From: Ctena decussata | Taxonomy: Eukaryota > Mollusca > Bivalvia > Lucinida > Lucinidae | Reading direction: 5' to 3' | DNA: 64,000 bases | NCBI GenBank assembly: GCA_963989385.1 | Contig: OZ022509.1 | Span: forward strand, 76,530,667-76,594,666 | In this document: in pieces, positions 1 through 10,156 of the stretch | Position numbering within the stretch: position 1 is the stretch's first letter | Layout: each line of letters opens with the position of its first letter | Notes under the pieces: generated by a model | The model's database searches: none | Told to the model about the DNA's origin: nothing | The model's input: only the letters and a program-made list of their open reading frames with translations | Made by a program: the position numbers and the translations under genes

Positions 1-503
1 TCAACATTTCTACAGGTAAATCAAGAAAAAACAAAATAATCATGAAAACGTTTCTCAATTTACTATTCAAATTCACATTAAACGACCAAAGAAATTGAAA
101 AAAGGTCGTTTAACAAAGCAAAACTGCTACAAGGCGGCCGTTTCACGGCCCCAGTTCGAATTTGAAATTGCAAATGGCTGCCAAAATGAGAAAAATCGTA
201 TTATGCGATTTGTAGCGGTGTATTTATAGCGATATACATACAGTATATATAGTATTATACATGTATGTATATCGCTATAAATACACCGCTACAAATCGCA
301 TAATACGATTTTTCTCATTTTGGCAGCCATTTGCAATTTCAAATTCGAACTGGGGCCGTGAAACGGCCGCCTTGTAGCAGTTTTGCTTTGTTAAACGACC
401 TTTTTTCAATTTCTTTGGTCGTTTAATGTGAATTTGAATAGTAAATTGAGAAACGTTTTCATGATTATTTTGTTTTTTCTTGATTTACCTGTAGAAATGT
501 TGA
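1..503. repeat. 503-bp near-perfect palindrome
   Basis: Positions 1-241 reappear as their reverse complement at 263-503, leaving a loop of about 21 bp (242-262). I see essentially no mismatches along 241 bp. The left end coincides with the window edge, so the repeat may extend upstream. A transcript would form a 241-bp duplex. It could be a foldback element or a recent inverted duplication of a mobile-element end; no ORF lies in it. Confidence 0.95.
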
Positions 504-534
504 AATTTTGATTTTTTTCTTGTACCTGTAAACT

Positions 535-565
535 CTGAAGAAGGCGAAAGCCGAAAGCGCTCAGT
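535..565 (+). other. Hammerhead-like motif beside the palindrome
   Basis: CTGAAGA (535-541) fits the CUGANGA core. It is followed by a GGC-GAAA-GCC hairpin (543-552), a GAAA box (553-556), GCGC and TC, then AGT, which could pair with ACT (532-534) as a very short stem I. One extra A sits before stem II and stem III is too short to be sure. Minimal hammerheads of this kind are known from Penelope-like retroelements; here it is only a candidate. Confidence 0.3.
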
Positions 566-600
566 AAATATTGTTTTGCACTGTTGATGATTTAATCCTA

Positions 601-602
<2 letters not shown>

Positions 603-634
<32 letters not shown>
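603..634. repeat. (AT)n microsatellite
   Basis: About 32 bp of uninterrupted AT dinucleotides. Confidence 0.95.
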
Positions 635-636
<2 letters not shown>

Positions 637-656
637 TTCGCAGACTATATATTTTC

Positions 657-1012
657 TTATCTCAAAGGACAGTAATAGAATATAATCTGCACTATGGATG
701 ATGTACGGAGAGACGTTTTACGGCCGCCACACGACCAAACACAAGTTGCAGCGAAGTCAAATTGAGACCTAAAGGAGTTCCTGCAAGAGCTTAGAACACA
801 TTCGAAAGAAGGAACATGGGTTATGCTTCGAATTTTCGGCTTCTCAAGCCTCATCAGTGACCCTGATATGTTCTGGTGACGAAAGCCAGTAAACAAAATA
901 CCGTAATTGGTTCATTTAAATAGACTGACTAGTATCAAAAAGGGTCCAGGTGAATATAAAACGATGATCTAGATAAGGAGTCCAAAACAATACAGATTTC
1001 TGATTTCTCAGA
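657..1012 (-). mobile_element. Decayed solo retrozyme-like unit
   Basis: Read on the minus strand, this is one diverged copy of the 382-bp hammerhead unit found intact at 29,011-29,975. Blocks occur in the same circular order: the detect block (ATGGATGATGTACGG), GGAACAT, the ribozyme core and the CCAGAA-type stem. The 46-nt core lies at 818-863. CTGATGA, a five-pair stem II and GAAA are kept, but the cleavage triplet reads GCA instead of NUH and stem I has a C-A mismatch, so self-cleavage is unlikely. The 79-codon minus ORF here (657-896) is a by-product of the repeat. Confidence 0.75.
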
Positions 1013-1069
1013 AAGTTTACACTTCAATGAAAAAAAATAAAAATAACCAGAAAATGTGTTTATAAAATA

Positions 1070-2470
1070 CTATACCCCCAACCATATGCTTGCCTCTAAG
1101 GAAGGTTCATCCCATAATGTTTAAATCAGAAAGGGGTTTTAACTGGTTCATCTACATCTTAGCCTGTAACTATATGCCAAAACTGAGGAAAATAGCTTAG
1201 CGGTTCTTCAAATATTTTGTGAAAGTTATTTCTATAGCTTCTTCGTATACAAAACGCCTATGTACGAAAACAGGAAAAAATATACCAAAATTTACGAAAT
1301 ATGCTCAAAAGTTAGTTAGGTCATCTACACCTTGATCCAAACCTGCATGCTAAATATAAGGATCTTAGCTTATGCTGTTCTTCAGATATTTTGTTCACAA
1401 GCTTGTTCTTATACAAAGTGCCTATGTCCGAAAAGGGGAATAACTCAACCAAACATTTACAATATAGATTCAAAAGTTAATCAGTCCATCTACACCTTGG
1501 TCCAAACTCGTATGCCAAATATAGCTTATGCGGTTCTTCAAATATTTTGTTCACAAGCTTGTTCCTTTTATATAGGCCTATGTCCGCAAAGGGGAATAAC
1601 TTAACCAAACATATATGAAATAAGCTCAAAAGTTACTCAGGTTATCTGCACCTTGGTCTGTAACTGTATGACAAGTATCAGGATCCTAGCTTAAGCGGTT
1701 CTCCAGATTTTTTTTTCACAAGGTTGTTCCTATGTAAAATGACAGTAGAAAAAGGGGCATAACTTCTGAAAGACAAGACCGGTGGAGGGAAAAAAATACG
1801 GGTCCGCTTATTTTTCATGGTCATACAGCATATAAAACTTCAAGATCATATGTCTTACGATTCTTGACAGTATGTAAGGGTACGTTTGTACCATAGGCTT
1901 CAATGCACTAAGTCGAAAAAAGGGCATAACTCAGTCAAACATTCACCATTTTTTTCAAATGGTAATTAGGTCATCGTCTTCTTGGGCTATGACTTCCTGC
2001 AAAAAATCATGATCCTAGCATCAGGGGTTCTCGAGATATTTTGTTCACACTATTCCATAGGCTTACAATGCATTAAGTCGAAAAAGGGGCATAACTCAGT
2101 CAAAAATTCACGATTTTTTTTCAAAAATTAATCAGGTCATCTACACCTTAAGCAATGTATTGCTGCAAAAAACATGATCCTAAAACAGGGGTTCTTGAGA
2201 TATTTTGTTCACAAGGTTCCATAGACTAAGACGGAAAAGGGGCTTAACTCTGGAAATACATGATCGGCGGAAAAAAAAGAAAAGAAAACAACATGGATCC
2301 GCTTATTTTTCATATACATGCCACTTAAAAAAAATTAAGATCCTCGCATAAGCGGTTCTTGAGTTTCCCAGCTGCCAAAAGCGTTACGGACGGACGGACG
2401 GACAGACGGACAGACAGGCCCAAACCAATATGCCCCCTCAACTTTTCTGAAATTGCAGTTGGGGCATAAT
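1070..2470. repeat. Dispersed repeat with degenerate ~160-bp tandem units
   Basis: A phrase of the form AAAAGTTA-TCAGGTCATCTACACC recurs at about 1306, 1472, 1627, 1956 and 2124. Each is followed by a conserved TTCTTCAGATATTTTGTTCACAAG block and an AAAAGGGGCATAACTC block, giving a spacing of roughly 157-170 bp. A GGAC/AGAC run (about 2388-2420) and an end reading TTGGGGCATAATAA close the element. The 90-residue plus ORF at 1332-1604 only reflects the periodicity. Confidence 0.7.
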
Positions 2471-2578
2471 AAAAAACAAAGCTAATAAAACGAAGGGTAT
2501 ATGAAAGTTACCAGGTAATAGATAATATAATAAATTAAATGAACAAAACAAATATTCTTAATTCGATTACTTTATTTC

Positions 2579-2580
2579 AA

Positions 2581-2634
<54 letters not shown>
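2579..2634. repeat. (AAT)n microsatellite
   Basis: About 18 perfect AAT units. Confidence 0.95.
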
Positions 2635-2641
<7 letters not shown>

Positions 2642-2995
2642 ATGAAAGTTAAATACACATGTAATTATTCTGTATTTAATCTCATAATTTAAGCTGAAAT
2701 AGTTTTTTCCGCGATCTGATATATGTTTATGAATTTTGTGGTGTGATATTTTTCCCGCAATTCAGCGTATTAATTTACAGGCTCAAAGGAAAACAAAATG
2801 TAGACCTGTAACTGCATAAAGAGTATTTAAGGCGTGATTTCCTTGCGGGGCAATCATGTCAAATGATATCTGAAATCAGATTACAAGTATTCTTTAATGT
2901 TTGTTTTATAAGAATATAGAAAATAAAAATATTAGATTAAAGTAATAAGAAGAAAAATTATTAAAATTAATAAATTATCATTCGTTTGATATAAT
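2642..2995. other. AT-rich stretch, nothing recognised
   Basis: No ORF, inverted repeat or family match seen on either strand. Confidence 0.5.
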
Positions 2996-3233
2996 TGAGC
3001 CGCGACGCGAGAAAACCAACAATGTGGTTGTGCGCCCAGCGCAGACTCAGATCAGCCTGGGCATCCACCCAGTCTGATCAGAGTCTTCGCTGTCCGCATG
3101 GAGGTAGCTTAGACCCTTAGCTACAATTTGAGCTCTTAACGAAGAGTCTTATCAAACTGAGCAGATACCAAGGCTGATCTGAGTCTGCGCTGGGCGCACA
3201 ACCACATTGTTGGTTTTCTCGTGTCGCGGCTCA
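2996..3233. mobile_element. Foldback MITE family A, copy 1
   Basis: This 238-bp element runs from TGAGCCGCGAC to GTCGCGGCTCA. The long imperfect stem contains GGTTGTGCGCCCAGCGCAGA and AGATCAGCCTGGGCATCC and folds on a GGTAGCT/AGCTACC centre. Seven copies occur in this window. No coding capacity, so mobilisation would have to be in trans. Confidence 0.9.
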
Positions 3234-3727
3234 TATAAAGTTAAGGTAGTTTCAAATCTGCTAGCCAGTCTCGCAGATTGTCAAGATATAAAACCAGGGG
3301 TGGGGGGTGGGGGGATGGGGCGGTACTCTGAATTTTTCTTGGTACATAGGCTGCGCTCCAGCATCTACTGTTTACCCGCAAAAAATAGCTAGTCTGACAG
3401 GTTACCCCTCAAACTTCAGGTACTTACACCCAAAACACTTGGACTGTAGCTAGCCCCTAAAATATTCCTATTATGTGCCTTGACATATTCGTTTAATGAC
3501 AGTTGTGGTGTGTTTTGAAGTAATTTTCACCACAGAAAATACCACAGAACCCCTCCCCCCGCGAAATAGTGAAATTCGTCGAACTATTGAACCCAAAAAA
3601 TACGCCTAGCCGCAGTTGCTTGAAAATATCAGAGTGGCCCCTCCCCCGCCCCACTCCCATTGTGGATATAACGCGTTACCTCAGTGATCTGAGCGGTACG
3701 CGCAAGCGCAGAAATAATGTGAAAAAG
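3234..3727. other. Unassigned stretch with G/C homopolymer runs
   Basis: G-rich tracts near 3297-3320 and CCCTCCCCC tracts near 3546-3560 and 3640-3655. Open frames of 61 and 67 codons show no recognisable protein, except that the end of the second (from about 3728) belongs to the next feature. Confidence 0.4.
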
Positions 3728-3975
3728 GTCTATTTCGAGGAGCTTAATTGGGAGAGTACTAAAACCCAGTAAATGAAAATCATATTGCTTCAATTTTTAG
3801 AAGGGATTAAAGACACATATTTGTTTCAACATGCAAAGGAGAATACAATGTATCGGTCTGGACAGGACTCATCTGTATCGTATTTAGGTTTTACCACCGA
3901 AGAGAATGTGTATGACTTTGATTACTTACCAGGCTTAGGTAAGAGTGAACATGTGGTTTTGAAATCACCCCTATC
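3728..3975 (+). pseudogene. LINE endonuclease fragment
   Basis: The translation reads ...FEELNWES, then after a TAA at 3770-3772, FLEGIKDTYLFQHAKENT, then an ENVYDFDYLPGLGKSEHVVLK segment. This is the pattern of the apurinic-type endonuclease C-terminal part of non-LTR retrotransposons (NWE, a D-YLFQHV-E-TR block, LDLVFTNE, and finally G-SDHxVL). The catalytic-region SDH reads SEH and the LDLVFT strand reads SYLGFT, so it is inactive. The open frame runs on to 4393, but the later part (including a duplicated 38-bp segment) has no LINE pattern. No reverse transcriptase follows. A decayed 5'-truncated or chimeric LINE insert is the best reading. Confidence 0.65.
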
Positions 3976-4145
3976 GAGGCAGCTTTTGGGAATTTTACTA
4001 AATATTAACGTAACTTTAACGAATTTAGTGCGACAGACTCACGTTTCCGTATTTAACTTCTTCAGTATCGCTAAACTCAAAAAGTTTGAAAGACAAAAGA
4101 TGATGGGCAGGTCTCGGCAGGCAACGAACAGCCCTCTCCGAGCCG

Positions 4146-4221
4146 CGCATACTAAAGCATTCCGCCAGACACAGTCCGAGCTACGCATACTGAAGCATTC
4201 CGCCAGACACAGTAGCTGCAG
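4146..4221. repeat. 38-bp tandem duplication
   Basis: The phrase GCATACTAAAGCATTCCGCC (to GACACAGT) at 4147 recurs at 4185 with one substitution. It keeps the reading frame of the 206-codon ORF out of phase (38 is not a multiple of 3). Confidence 0.85.
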
Positions 4222-4639
4222 ACATCAGGTAAGAGACGCCTACGTATTTACTCACCCCACCCCACCCCACCCAAAGAGTCCCTGCGTCTCGAGAAACGAA
4301 ACAGACAAGGACAGCAGGAAGGAGATGACCGATGCAGCAAAAACAGGCCTAAAACAATCCAAAAGAATGGAAGCCAAACTCCTCAAAGATTAATGTTGCT
4401 ATGACAGGTCAGTCTAAGTTTCAGAATACTTTAGAAATTTTTACCTGATTTAAGGTTACTTTAAATCAGTTTTTAAGCAATGACCCCAATGCTAAAGAAC
4501 CAGAACTATACTTTCACAATCTTAATTTTGGAGGTTATGAAGCATAATTAGCAGAAATTGACTGGGATCAAGGCACAGCTTAGTGGAAACAAATATTCAA
4601 TTAAAAAAGAAAAGTATGGAGGAAATTTCTCAGGAACTG

Positions 4640-5705
4640 ACACAATTCAATCCCAGATCCAACCCAAGATATCATGTAGAAAAGAGACAACATAAAATTG
4701 ATCGCCACCAAAGACAACACCAGCGCCAGCCATGTGAACAGCCATTTCCCATGTAGATGGTCAACGGGCTAGCCTGAACATCACAAATAATATATCAATA
4801 ACAGACATAGCAACTAACAACACATAAAACAACCAAGAAGAACCAAAACAGAACTGCCGCAATGAGACGGCCAGAAATGAAATTACTGGGGGTGGGGGGG
4901 GGGGCTGAACCGGTTTGTGGTTGACCGACCCTCGCCCTTTGTTCTGCCTTGGTTCATCAGATGTATGTACTTAGTTGTTCAACCCAACAACAACAACAAC
5001 AACAAAAAACACACCACCCACACAACAGTCTTACAAAGCGCACCAACCCTGACAATAAGAACAAATTATACGTCAAACATATAACATCTATTTTTACCTA
5101 TGTCAGGGCTAGCCTTAACATACATTGTAACACACCATATATTAAAACGGTCAGAGGGACAAACAGCACGTGAAACAACTAAGAAGAACCAAAACAGAAG
5201 TGCCGCCTTGGAACGGCCAGCAATGAAATTACTGGGGGGGGGGGGGGGGGGGGGGGCTTCACCGGTTTGCGGACGAGCCCTTGGTCCTGCTTTGGTTCAT
5301 CAGACACTTAGTTGTTCGGTTTGCGTGGAAGATTCCTAACTCATAAGTGTAATATCTCCGGAACATAGAAATCAACATTAAAACTAAGATAAAACAAGCA
5401 TGAGGATTCAGAAATAGCATATTTTAAAGAGTAAACACACTTCAGGAACTGACTGAATCAGATCCTAAACCCTATCCCCAACATCAAAGGGAAAGATTGA
5501 CAAAGACATTCCAACAAACAATAAATTACAAATGATAAGCAGCTCTTTCCCAAATAGGTGGCTACTCAGCCATCTTTTTTAGACCAACAGAAGGGTTAAA
5601 ATGAAAACTCAATAAGTTAAACAGCACCGAACATAAAACAAATGCAACCGCAACGAAAGTACCGCCTTAGGACGGTCAGTAATAACTACTGGGGGGTACA
5701 CTGAA
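4640..5705 (-). repeat. RT-element 3' UTR (family P), tandem copies with poly-G
   Basis: Three successive partial copies in minus orientation of the 3' untranslated tail that follows the RT relics at 13.3 and 19.4 kb. Markers are GGACGGTCAG/AACGGCCAG-AATGAAATTACTGGGG, CGGTTT, GGTTCATCAGA and ACTTAGTTGTTC, and the AGGAACTGAC-GAATCAGATCC end. The second copy contains an uninterrupted G tract of about 22 bp (near 5236-5257), the first a shorter one (near 4889-4901). ORFs at 4949-5173 and 5100-5339 are accidental. Confidence 0.65.
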
Positions 5706-6585
5706 ATTCTGTTTAGTCCATACACACTTCATATATTCCATACAAAATGAACATCTTAATGCTATCCATTGTAAAACCTCTCACATCAGTTTTAACGCGC
5801 CTTTGCCAATGCAAAGGAGAGCTTATGCTATATCGTAGTCCGAGTATGCGTTAGAGTTTGCGTTAGCGTCCTCGTCGGCGTCTGTGATCAGGTTAACCAA
5901 TGTTAAGAATTTCGCTTAAATCGATGTTCAACTCTGTGTCTTGAAATCTGCAGCAGCTATGATCATTATACTTGCTACATATATACATCCACATGACTGC
6001 AGCAGCTGCATCAAACAATCGTGTGTCCTTCACCTATATGTCACGGTTGACTGAACTTGCTGTTTGGCACTGTTTTTTATGGCAAAATCTTTAGTTTTGA
6101 AGATACCTTTGAGACAAGAGAGTTGGTACTTGCTTAAATAGCATATCCATATAATTGCAGCAGCTGCAAAGCATTCATGCTGACTCCTGTGCCCGTGACC
6201 TTTATTCATGGTCCAGTGATTTTGCCTTATATTTCCAACACTGTACGATGGATTAACATGATACCTGACATAAAGTATCAGTCTGATATTGCAAATGACC
6301 TCATACTATATATAGATCACTGTGACCTACATTTCATGGTTCATTGACTGTGAGAATGAGGCGCGCTTTGTTGTCTTCTGACAACTCTTATTCTCCAAAT
6401 ATAGCGATTTTGATTTAAAAGATTATCCTGGTACTTACGTCATGAACAGTGTATTCAACATGATCAAACAGTTGCTGATTACTTACGTAAATCCTGCAGT
6501 AGATTTTTATTAACTGATTAAAAACATACCTACGTTATGGAACTGACTCATTACGAGCATATAAAATTACTGCACAACGGGCTCA
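5706..6585. other. Dispersed non-coding repeat, unnamed
   Basis: Contains a GCGTTAG/GTCCTCGTCGG-rich segment (5850-5890) and three spaced CAGCAGCT blocks (about 5950, 5999 and 6166) with ATCCACATGACTGCAG-like context, suggesting degenerate units of about 50-170 bp. No gene seen. Confidence 0.4.
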
Positions 6586-6676
6586 TGACGTCGGAATGAC
6601 GTCATTCTGACGTCGATACGACGTTGTCATCACGTCGCATCAAAGTCAGTGCGACGTCATCACGACGTCACGTGCC
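6586..6676. repeat. GACGTC-rich repeat, copy 1
   Basis: Five perfect GACGTC palindromes plus near-matches (CGACGTTG, CACGTCG) within about 75 bp, ending in CACGTGCCTGCTGGG. A second copy is at 62,110-62,215. TGACGTCA-type sites are the consensus for CREB/ATF factors; whether these bind is unknown. Confidence 0.7.
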
Positions 6677-6682
6677 TGCTGG

Positions 6683-7012
6683 GTGTACTTTCACAAACTC
6701 TGTCATTCATGTCAAAATCAAGTAACTGCTGACAAAATTCTAAAATTTTCTTATATTGCAAGCATCATTGATACAACCACTGTTCCTATAGAGTTTGAAC
6801 ACCTTAACACCATAGAAAAACGATTCCTTTCATCAATTCAGGGTATTATGACCATGATTCAGCTATCTTGTGGACACTGTGCAGAACGTGGATCTGTTGT
6901 AAATCTTATGTCTTCAGACATTCATATTGCAAGACAGCTACAGGTCTACTGTAGAGAACAGTATTGTTGTTAAATTTGCAGATTCAGGTCCTTCATTGCT
7001 AAATCTCTCCAG
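6683..7012 (+). pseudogene. Helitron-type (DUF6570-like) ORF fragment
   Basis: The plus frame gives EFEHLNTIEKRFLSSIQGIM, then TMIQLSCG, then a CAERGSVVNL segment. A one-base frameshift near 6955 gives ENSIVVKFADSGPSLLNLSS. The order L-xLE-RL-S--xxFMxI--L--G-----G-VVN-P-D-----LPR-------VKF matches the region upstream of the Rep/helicase in Helitron polyproteins (DUF6570-like). Neither the Rep nor the Pif1 helicase domain is present. The relic begins directly after the GACGTC-rich repeat and ends in a family P fragment, so both borders are insertion or rearrangement junctions. Family assignment is from memory of the pattern and is moderately sure. Confidence 0.5.
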
Positions 7013-7165
7013 TATAAGAGCTGCTGACTCGGCTTATCACTTGTAATTTATTGTTTGTTGGGATGTCTTTGTCAATCTTTCCCTTTGATGTTGGGGACAG
7101 GGTTTGGGATCTGATTCAGTCAGTTCCTGACGTGTAGTTACTCTTTAAATTTCCATGCATTAGAC
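7013..7165 (+). repeat. Family P 3'-end fragment
   Basis: Reads GAGCTGCTGACTCGGCTTAT, then the ATTTATTGTTTGTTGGGATG block and GTCAGTTCCTGACGTGTAG. This is the reverse complement of the end at 18,785-18,910, i.e. the extreme 3' tail of the RT element. Confidence 0.75.
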
Positions 7166-7199
7166 ATTTACTACTGGTGCAAAAACAAAGGATTAATTT

Positions 7200-7793
7200 A
7201 GCAGTTCTACAGTGTGTATCAACGGAGGCTTGCATTGTTATAGATATAATAAGCCCATTAGAAACACTATATTTAATTTCAATCAACTTGTTTCAGACAT
7301 TCATGCTAACACCCCTGAGTCATGAGACTGTAAAGATTCTAAATTTATTTATCCGGCAGCTGATCATGTTATAACTGGAAATTTGAAAATCATTTAACTT
7401 ATGATTTCTCTAAACTCTATACTACTTTGCCACATAATTTGATCAAGGAAAAACTTACAGATTTAATTGAGTGGACGTTCCAAAGGGAATGTTCACTTTT
7501 CCTTGCTTGTAACGAACGAAACGCTTTCTTTACTTCTGAACAACAAAACCGATATAAACTTTGGTCATATCAAAATATGTGTGAAGCCTTAACAGAACTT
7601 TTAGATAATATATGTAAAAATTGTGCTCCTCTTATAGAGGATTTGTTTTTATTTTGCTATGAAAGAGATTTCATAGCTTCTCTTTCTAACGATAAACTAT
7701 CTGAAATTATTCAGGCTTTAAATATAAACTATCTGAAATTATTGAGGCTTTTAATTCTACATCTAGATATCTAAATGGAGTTATATCTAGATG
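7200..7793 (+). pseudogene. Reverse transcriptase relic with catalytic core deleted
   Basis: The first part (about 7235-7385) reads, with frameshifts, NKPIRNTIFNFNQLVSDIHA, then TPESWDCKDSKFIYPAADHV, then ITGNLK. After a jump it continues YDFSKLYTTLPHNLIKEKLT and DLIEWTFQRE, then SLFLACNERNAFFTSEQQNR and YKLWSYQNMCEALTELLDNI. The frame then skips straight to NCAPLIEDLFLFCYERDF and ends at SRYL. This is a retroelement RT family widespread in bivalves and cnidarians; I am unsure whether to class it as LINE or Penelope-like. The segment with the first catalytic region before NCAPL and the YxDD box after SRYL are both missing. A family P tail follows at once, so an internal deletion joined the fingers domain to the 3' UTR. 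Confidence 0.75.
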
Positions 7794-7799
7794 TAGATA

Positions 7800-8500
7800 T
7801 CAAGACGGAGTTTGCCTTGTCTGTTGCTTGGTTATTCGGGGTCTATCTGATGGTTTTCTTTTATTCCGGTATTTCTGTGGTGATGTTTGACTTCCCACGG
7901 GCCTCTTGGTGTTGCAATACGTTATTTCTGTCGAGTCCTCATCTCTGATTCATCATATGTCTTATACGTGATTTGTTTGTTTCCGATGATGTTTCGCTGA
8001 TGAGTTAGGAAACCTTCATGCGGACCAAGCAGCTAACTAAATATTTCGAACCGCTGCAGAAGCAGAGGGCGAGGTTTGGTACCAGTAAAACATGTTTAAG
8101 CCCCCAACCATCTTTTGCTGACCGTTCCAAGGCAGTACTTCTGTTGTGGTTCCTTGCTGGTACATTGTGCTATATCCGCTTGTCTATGTTCTTTGGCGGT
8201 TTGGTCACCTGTTTTGCTACCCAATTTGCTTTTTGTTTTGTTTTGTTTTGTGAGGTAAAAATGAAATAGATAAAAAATAGATGTTGATGCTGTTTTTGAT
8301 AAGGTAGCTGAATGACTGAAAGAGCTGCTCATTCGGTTTACCGTGCGTGTCTTTCGTGCACTTGTGTCAATGTTTCCGTGTGTGTGTGCTTCTTTCCCCA
8401 TTGGTTTTGAGAGCGGGATGTGGGGTTTGATTGTAATAATTCCTGATCATTGCCTATCTTTTTACTTTGAATTACTTTATCTCCACTTAATCATTCATGA
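7800..8500 (+). repeat. Family P (RT-element 3' UTR) copy
   Basis: Aligns by eye with 13,700-14,600: GGTTATTCGGGGT, TTTCTGTGGTG, GATGAGTTAGGAA, CATGCGGACCAA, GCTGACCGTTCCAAGG, ATATCCGCTTGTCTATG, and the closing CCTGATCATTGCCTATCTTT. The ORFs at 8018-8269 (+), 8096-8401 (-) and 8343-8543 (+) are shadows of this UTR. Confidence 0.75.
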
Positions 8501-8548
8501 GGAACAGCTGTATGTAATTATTAGCAGAATATCGTCTATATAAAGATT

Positions 8549-8760
8549 TGCTAAATGGTGAAAATTCTGTGACTGGCACTCGAAGGAGACGGTCTACAGA
8601 AACTGGTAGCTACTGTACCATGCACTTCGGTGGACGGAAGATAGCTATCCAGTTCAAGAAGTGTCTTATTCAAGAAGTAACTTTGACTGCTTGGCAACTA
8701 GGTGACCTTTCCACGCTCGAAAGAGATCGGAAAGTGCCAAGTTATTGAAGAGAAGACAAC
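8549..8760 (+). other. Unrecognised open stretch upstream of the recombinase relic
   Basis: A 66-codon plus frame with a TGTRRRRS segment; no family recognised. It may be the decayed upstream part of the tyrosine-recombinase element at 8,985-9,205, since both are plus strand and no other repeat lies between. Confidence 0.25.
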
Positions 8761-8984
8761 ATGCGGTAACTGAGAGCATCACTTTCAGTAGTAGTTCAGT
8801 GGATGCGTTTGATAAGTTCAAATTTATTTTAGGAGGTAATGATTCTGATTTGTCTAAGATATGTAATAGTGGGGTTCATAAGATGTACTTGAGTAAAAAA
8901 GCGTTACATAATAGATAATCATTAGCCTGAAATACGAAAATGTACTTAATCTTGTGAGATGAGTCCAATATAGCTTCCTCAGCG

Positions 8985-9205
8985 GTGACCATTACGAAGT
9001 TATTTAATTCTGTCATGTATCATTGTCAGAAGGATCATTCATTCTGTCGAGGTGGTGCGACCCACGCTTTTAGGTTTAAAGTACCAGAAGATCTTATTCA
9101 TTTACAGGGCGATTGGTACAGATGCGCACAAAAATATTAATCTTTGTCTATGGAGGATGAAATGATCGTAGCACACAGACTGAAGGAACATATTTTTAAC
9201 TCATT
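8985..9205 (+). pseudogene. Tyrosine recombinase C-terminal fragment (Crypton/DIRS type)
   Basis: In the frame starting at about 8992 the translation gives TITKLFNSVMYHCQKDHSFC, then RGGATHAFRFKVPEDLIHLQ, then GDWYRCAQKY, a TAA, and SLSMEDEM. HSFCRGGATxAF fits the H-x-x-R box of eukaryotic tyrosine recombinases (usual HSFRRGGAT), GDW supplies the H/W position, and the Y two residues later fits the nucleophile. The stop falls immediately after that tyrosine, upstream frames are broken, and the first catalytic Arg is not identifiable. Cryptons and DIRS-like retroelements carry such domains; with no RT seen nearby I lean towards Crypton-like. Confidence 0.6.
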
Positions 9206-9469
9206 GTAAAGGCAGCGTCAAAGGTTACATATCCATCTGTTCTTGGTATGAAAAAGAAACTCGGCTAAAGCAAGCTTTTAATTGTATATAAAATGTTTTA
9301 ACTGTAGCATTCAGAATTTTGTTCTATATTAATTTTATCAGATTCGTTCTTGTTTTGTATGCTTTCGATTGATCGAATGAAAGTCAAGCTTGCAACAGAG
9401 TATTCACATCTCTTGAGCTGTATTCTAGTTCTTTCTTTGGATCTGACAGCATATACTAATAGGTACCAT
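9206..9469. other. No feature recognised
   Basis: AT-rich, no ORF or repeat seen. Confidence 0.4.
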
Positions 9470-10156
9470 ATTTGCTCGCCTAAGGTGAAGACTCCGGGGG
9501 CTCCGAGGTCCGTCCGTCCATAATTGCAAATGACCTTTCCTCTGAAACCACTGGGCCGAATGTAATCAAATTATATAGCCTACAGGGCTTGCGGGAAGGC
9601 ATGTTGTTCAAATGGTCTGGGTCACACGACCAACATGGCCGCCACGCAATATATGGTAAAAATCTTCATAAAATCTCTTCCAGAGTCAATAGACCGATGA
9701 CCTTGACACTTTGTATGTAGCATCGGGTACTCGAGTACTACCAAGGGTTTTTAAAATAATTACCTTTTTTGATCATGACTTTTTTACGGAAAGGTCAAAT
9801 TTTTGTTTCTGGTGCTTTTACATTGGAAAATTCCAGAACATGAGATATAATCTTAATTGCAGAAGATTTGGGCATAACAATAGGTATATACTGTCATCTA
9901 AATGAGTACATGAAGAATTGGGAGTAACAAGAGGTCAAGGTCCTTCTTTGGTCTTTGACCCAGGTCTCTCAGATATCGACAATGCAAACGTCTCCCCAAA
10001 AGCCAATGCCCTTCTTGTTACCAAAATTGATGCAGAGCCTCCAGGGGTTTAGGGAACAAAAAGGTTGTTCAACTGGTCCTGGTCACATCACCAACATAGT
10101 CGCCACGACAATATATGGCAAAAACCTTAAAAATCTTCTTCTCTGCAACTTATTGA
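9470..10156. repeat. Dispersed repeat family Q, left part
   Basis: Blocks such as CACACGACCAACATGGCCGC, CAATATATGGTAAAAATCTT, GAGTACTACCAAG and CAAGGTCCTTCTTTGGTCTTT occur twice here and again at 12,600-13,160, 14,630-14,745 and 17,940-18,170. The copy is split by the foldback that follows. Confidence 0.65.

Noticed and set aside
1332..1604. Repeat-containing 90-residue protein
   Set aside because: Its internal repeats come from the ~160-bp minisatellite and other units are not open.
3773..4393. 206-codon ORF as an intact gene
   Set aside because: Only the first third has a pattern, a broken LINE endonuclease; the rest contains a tandem duplication and no domain.
5236..5257. Poly-G tracts as functional quadruplex sites
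   Set aside because: They sit at fixed positions in repeat families (P and C) and vary in length between copies; nothing here shows function.
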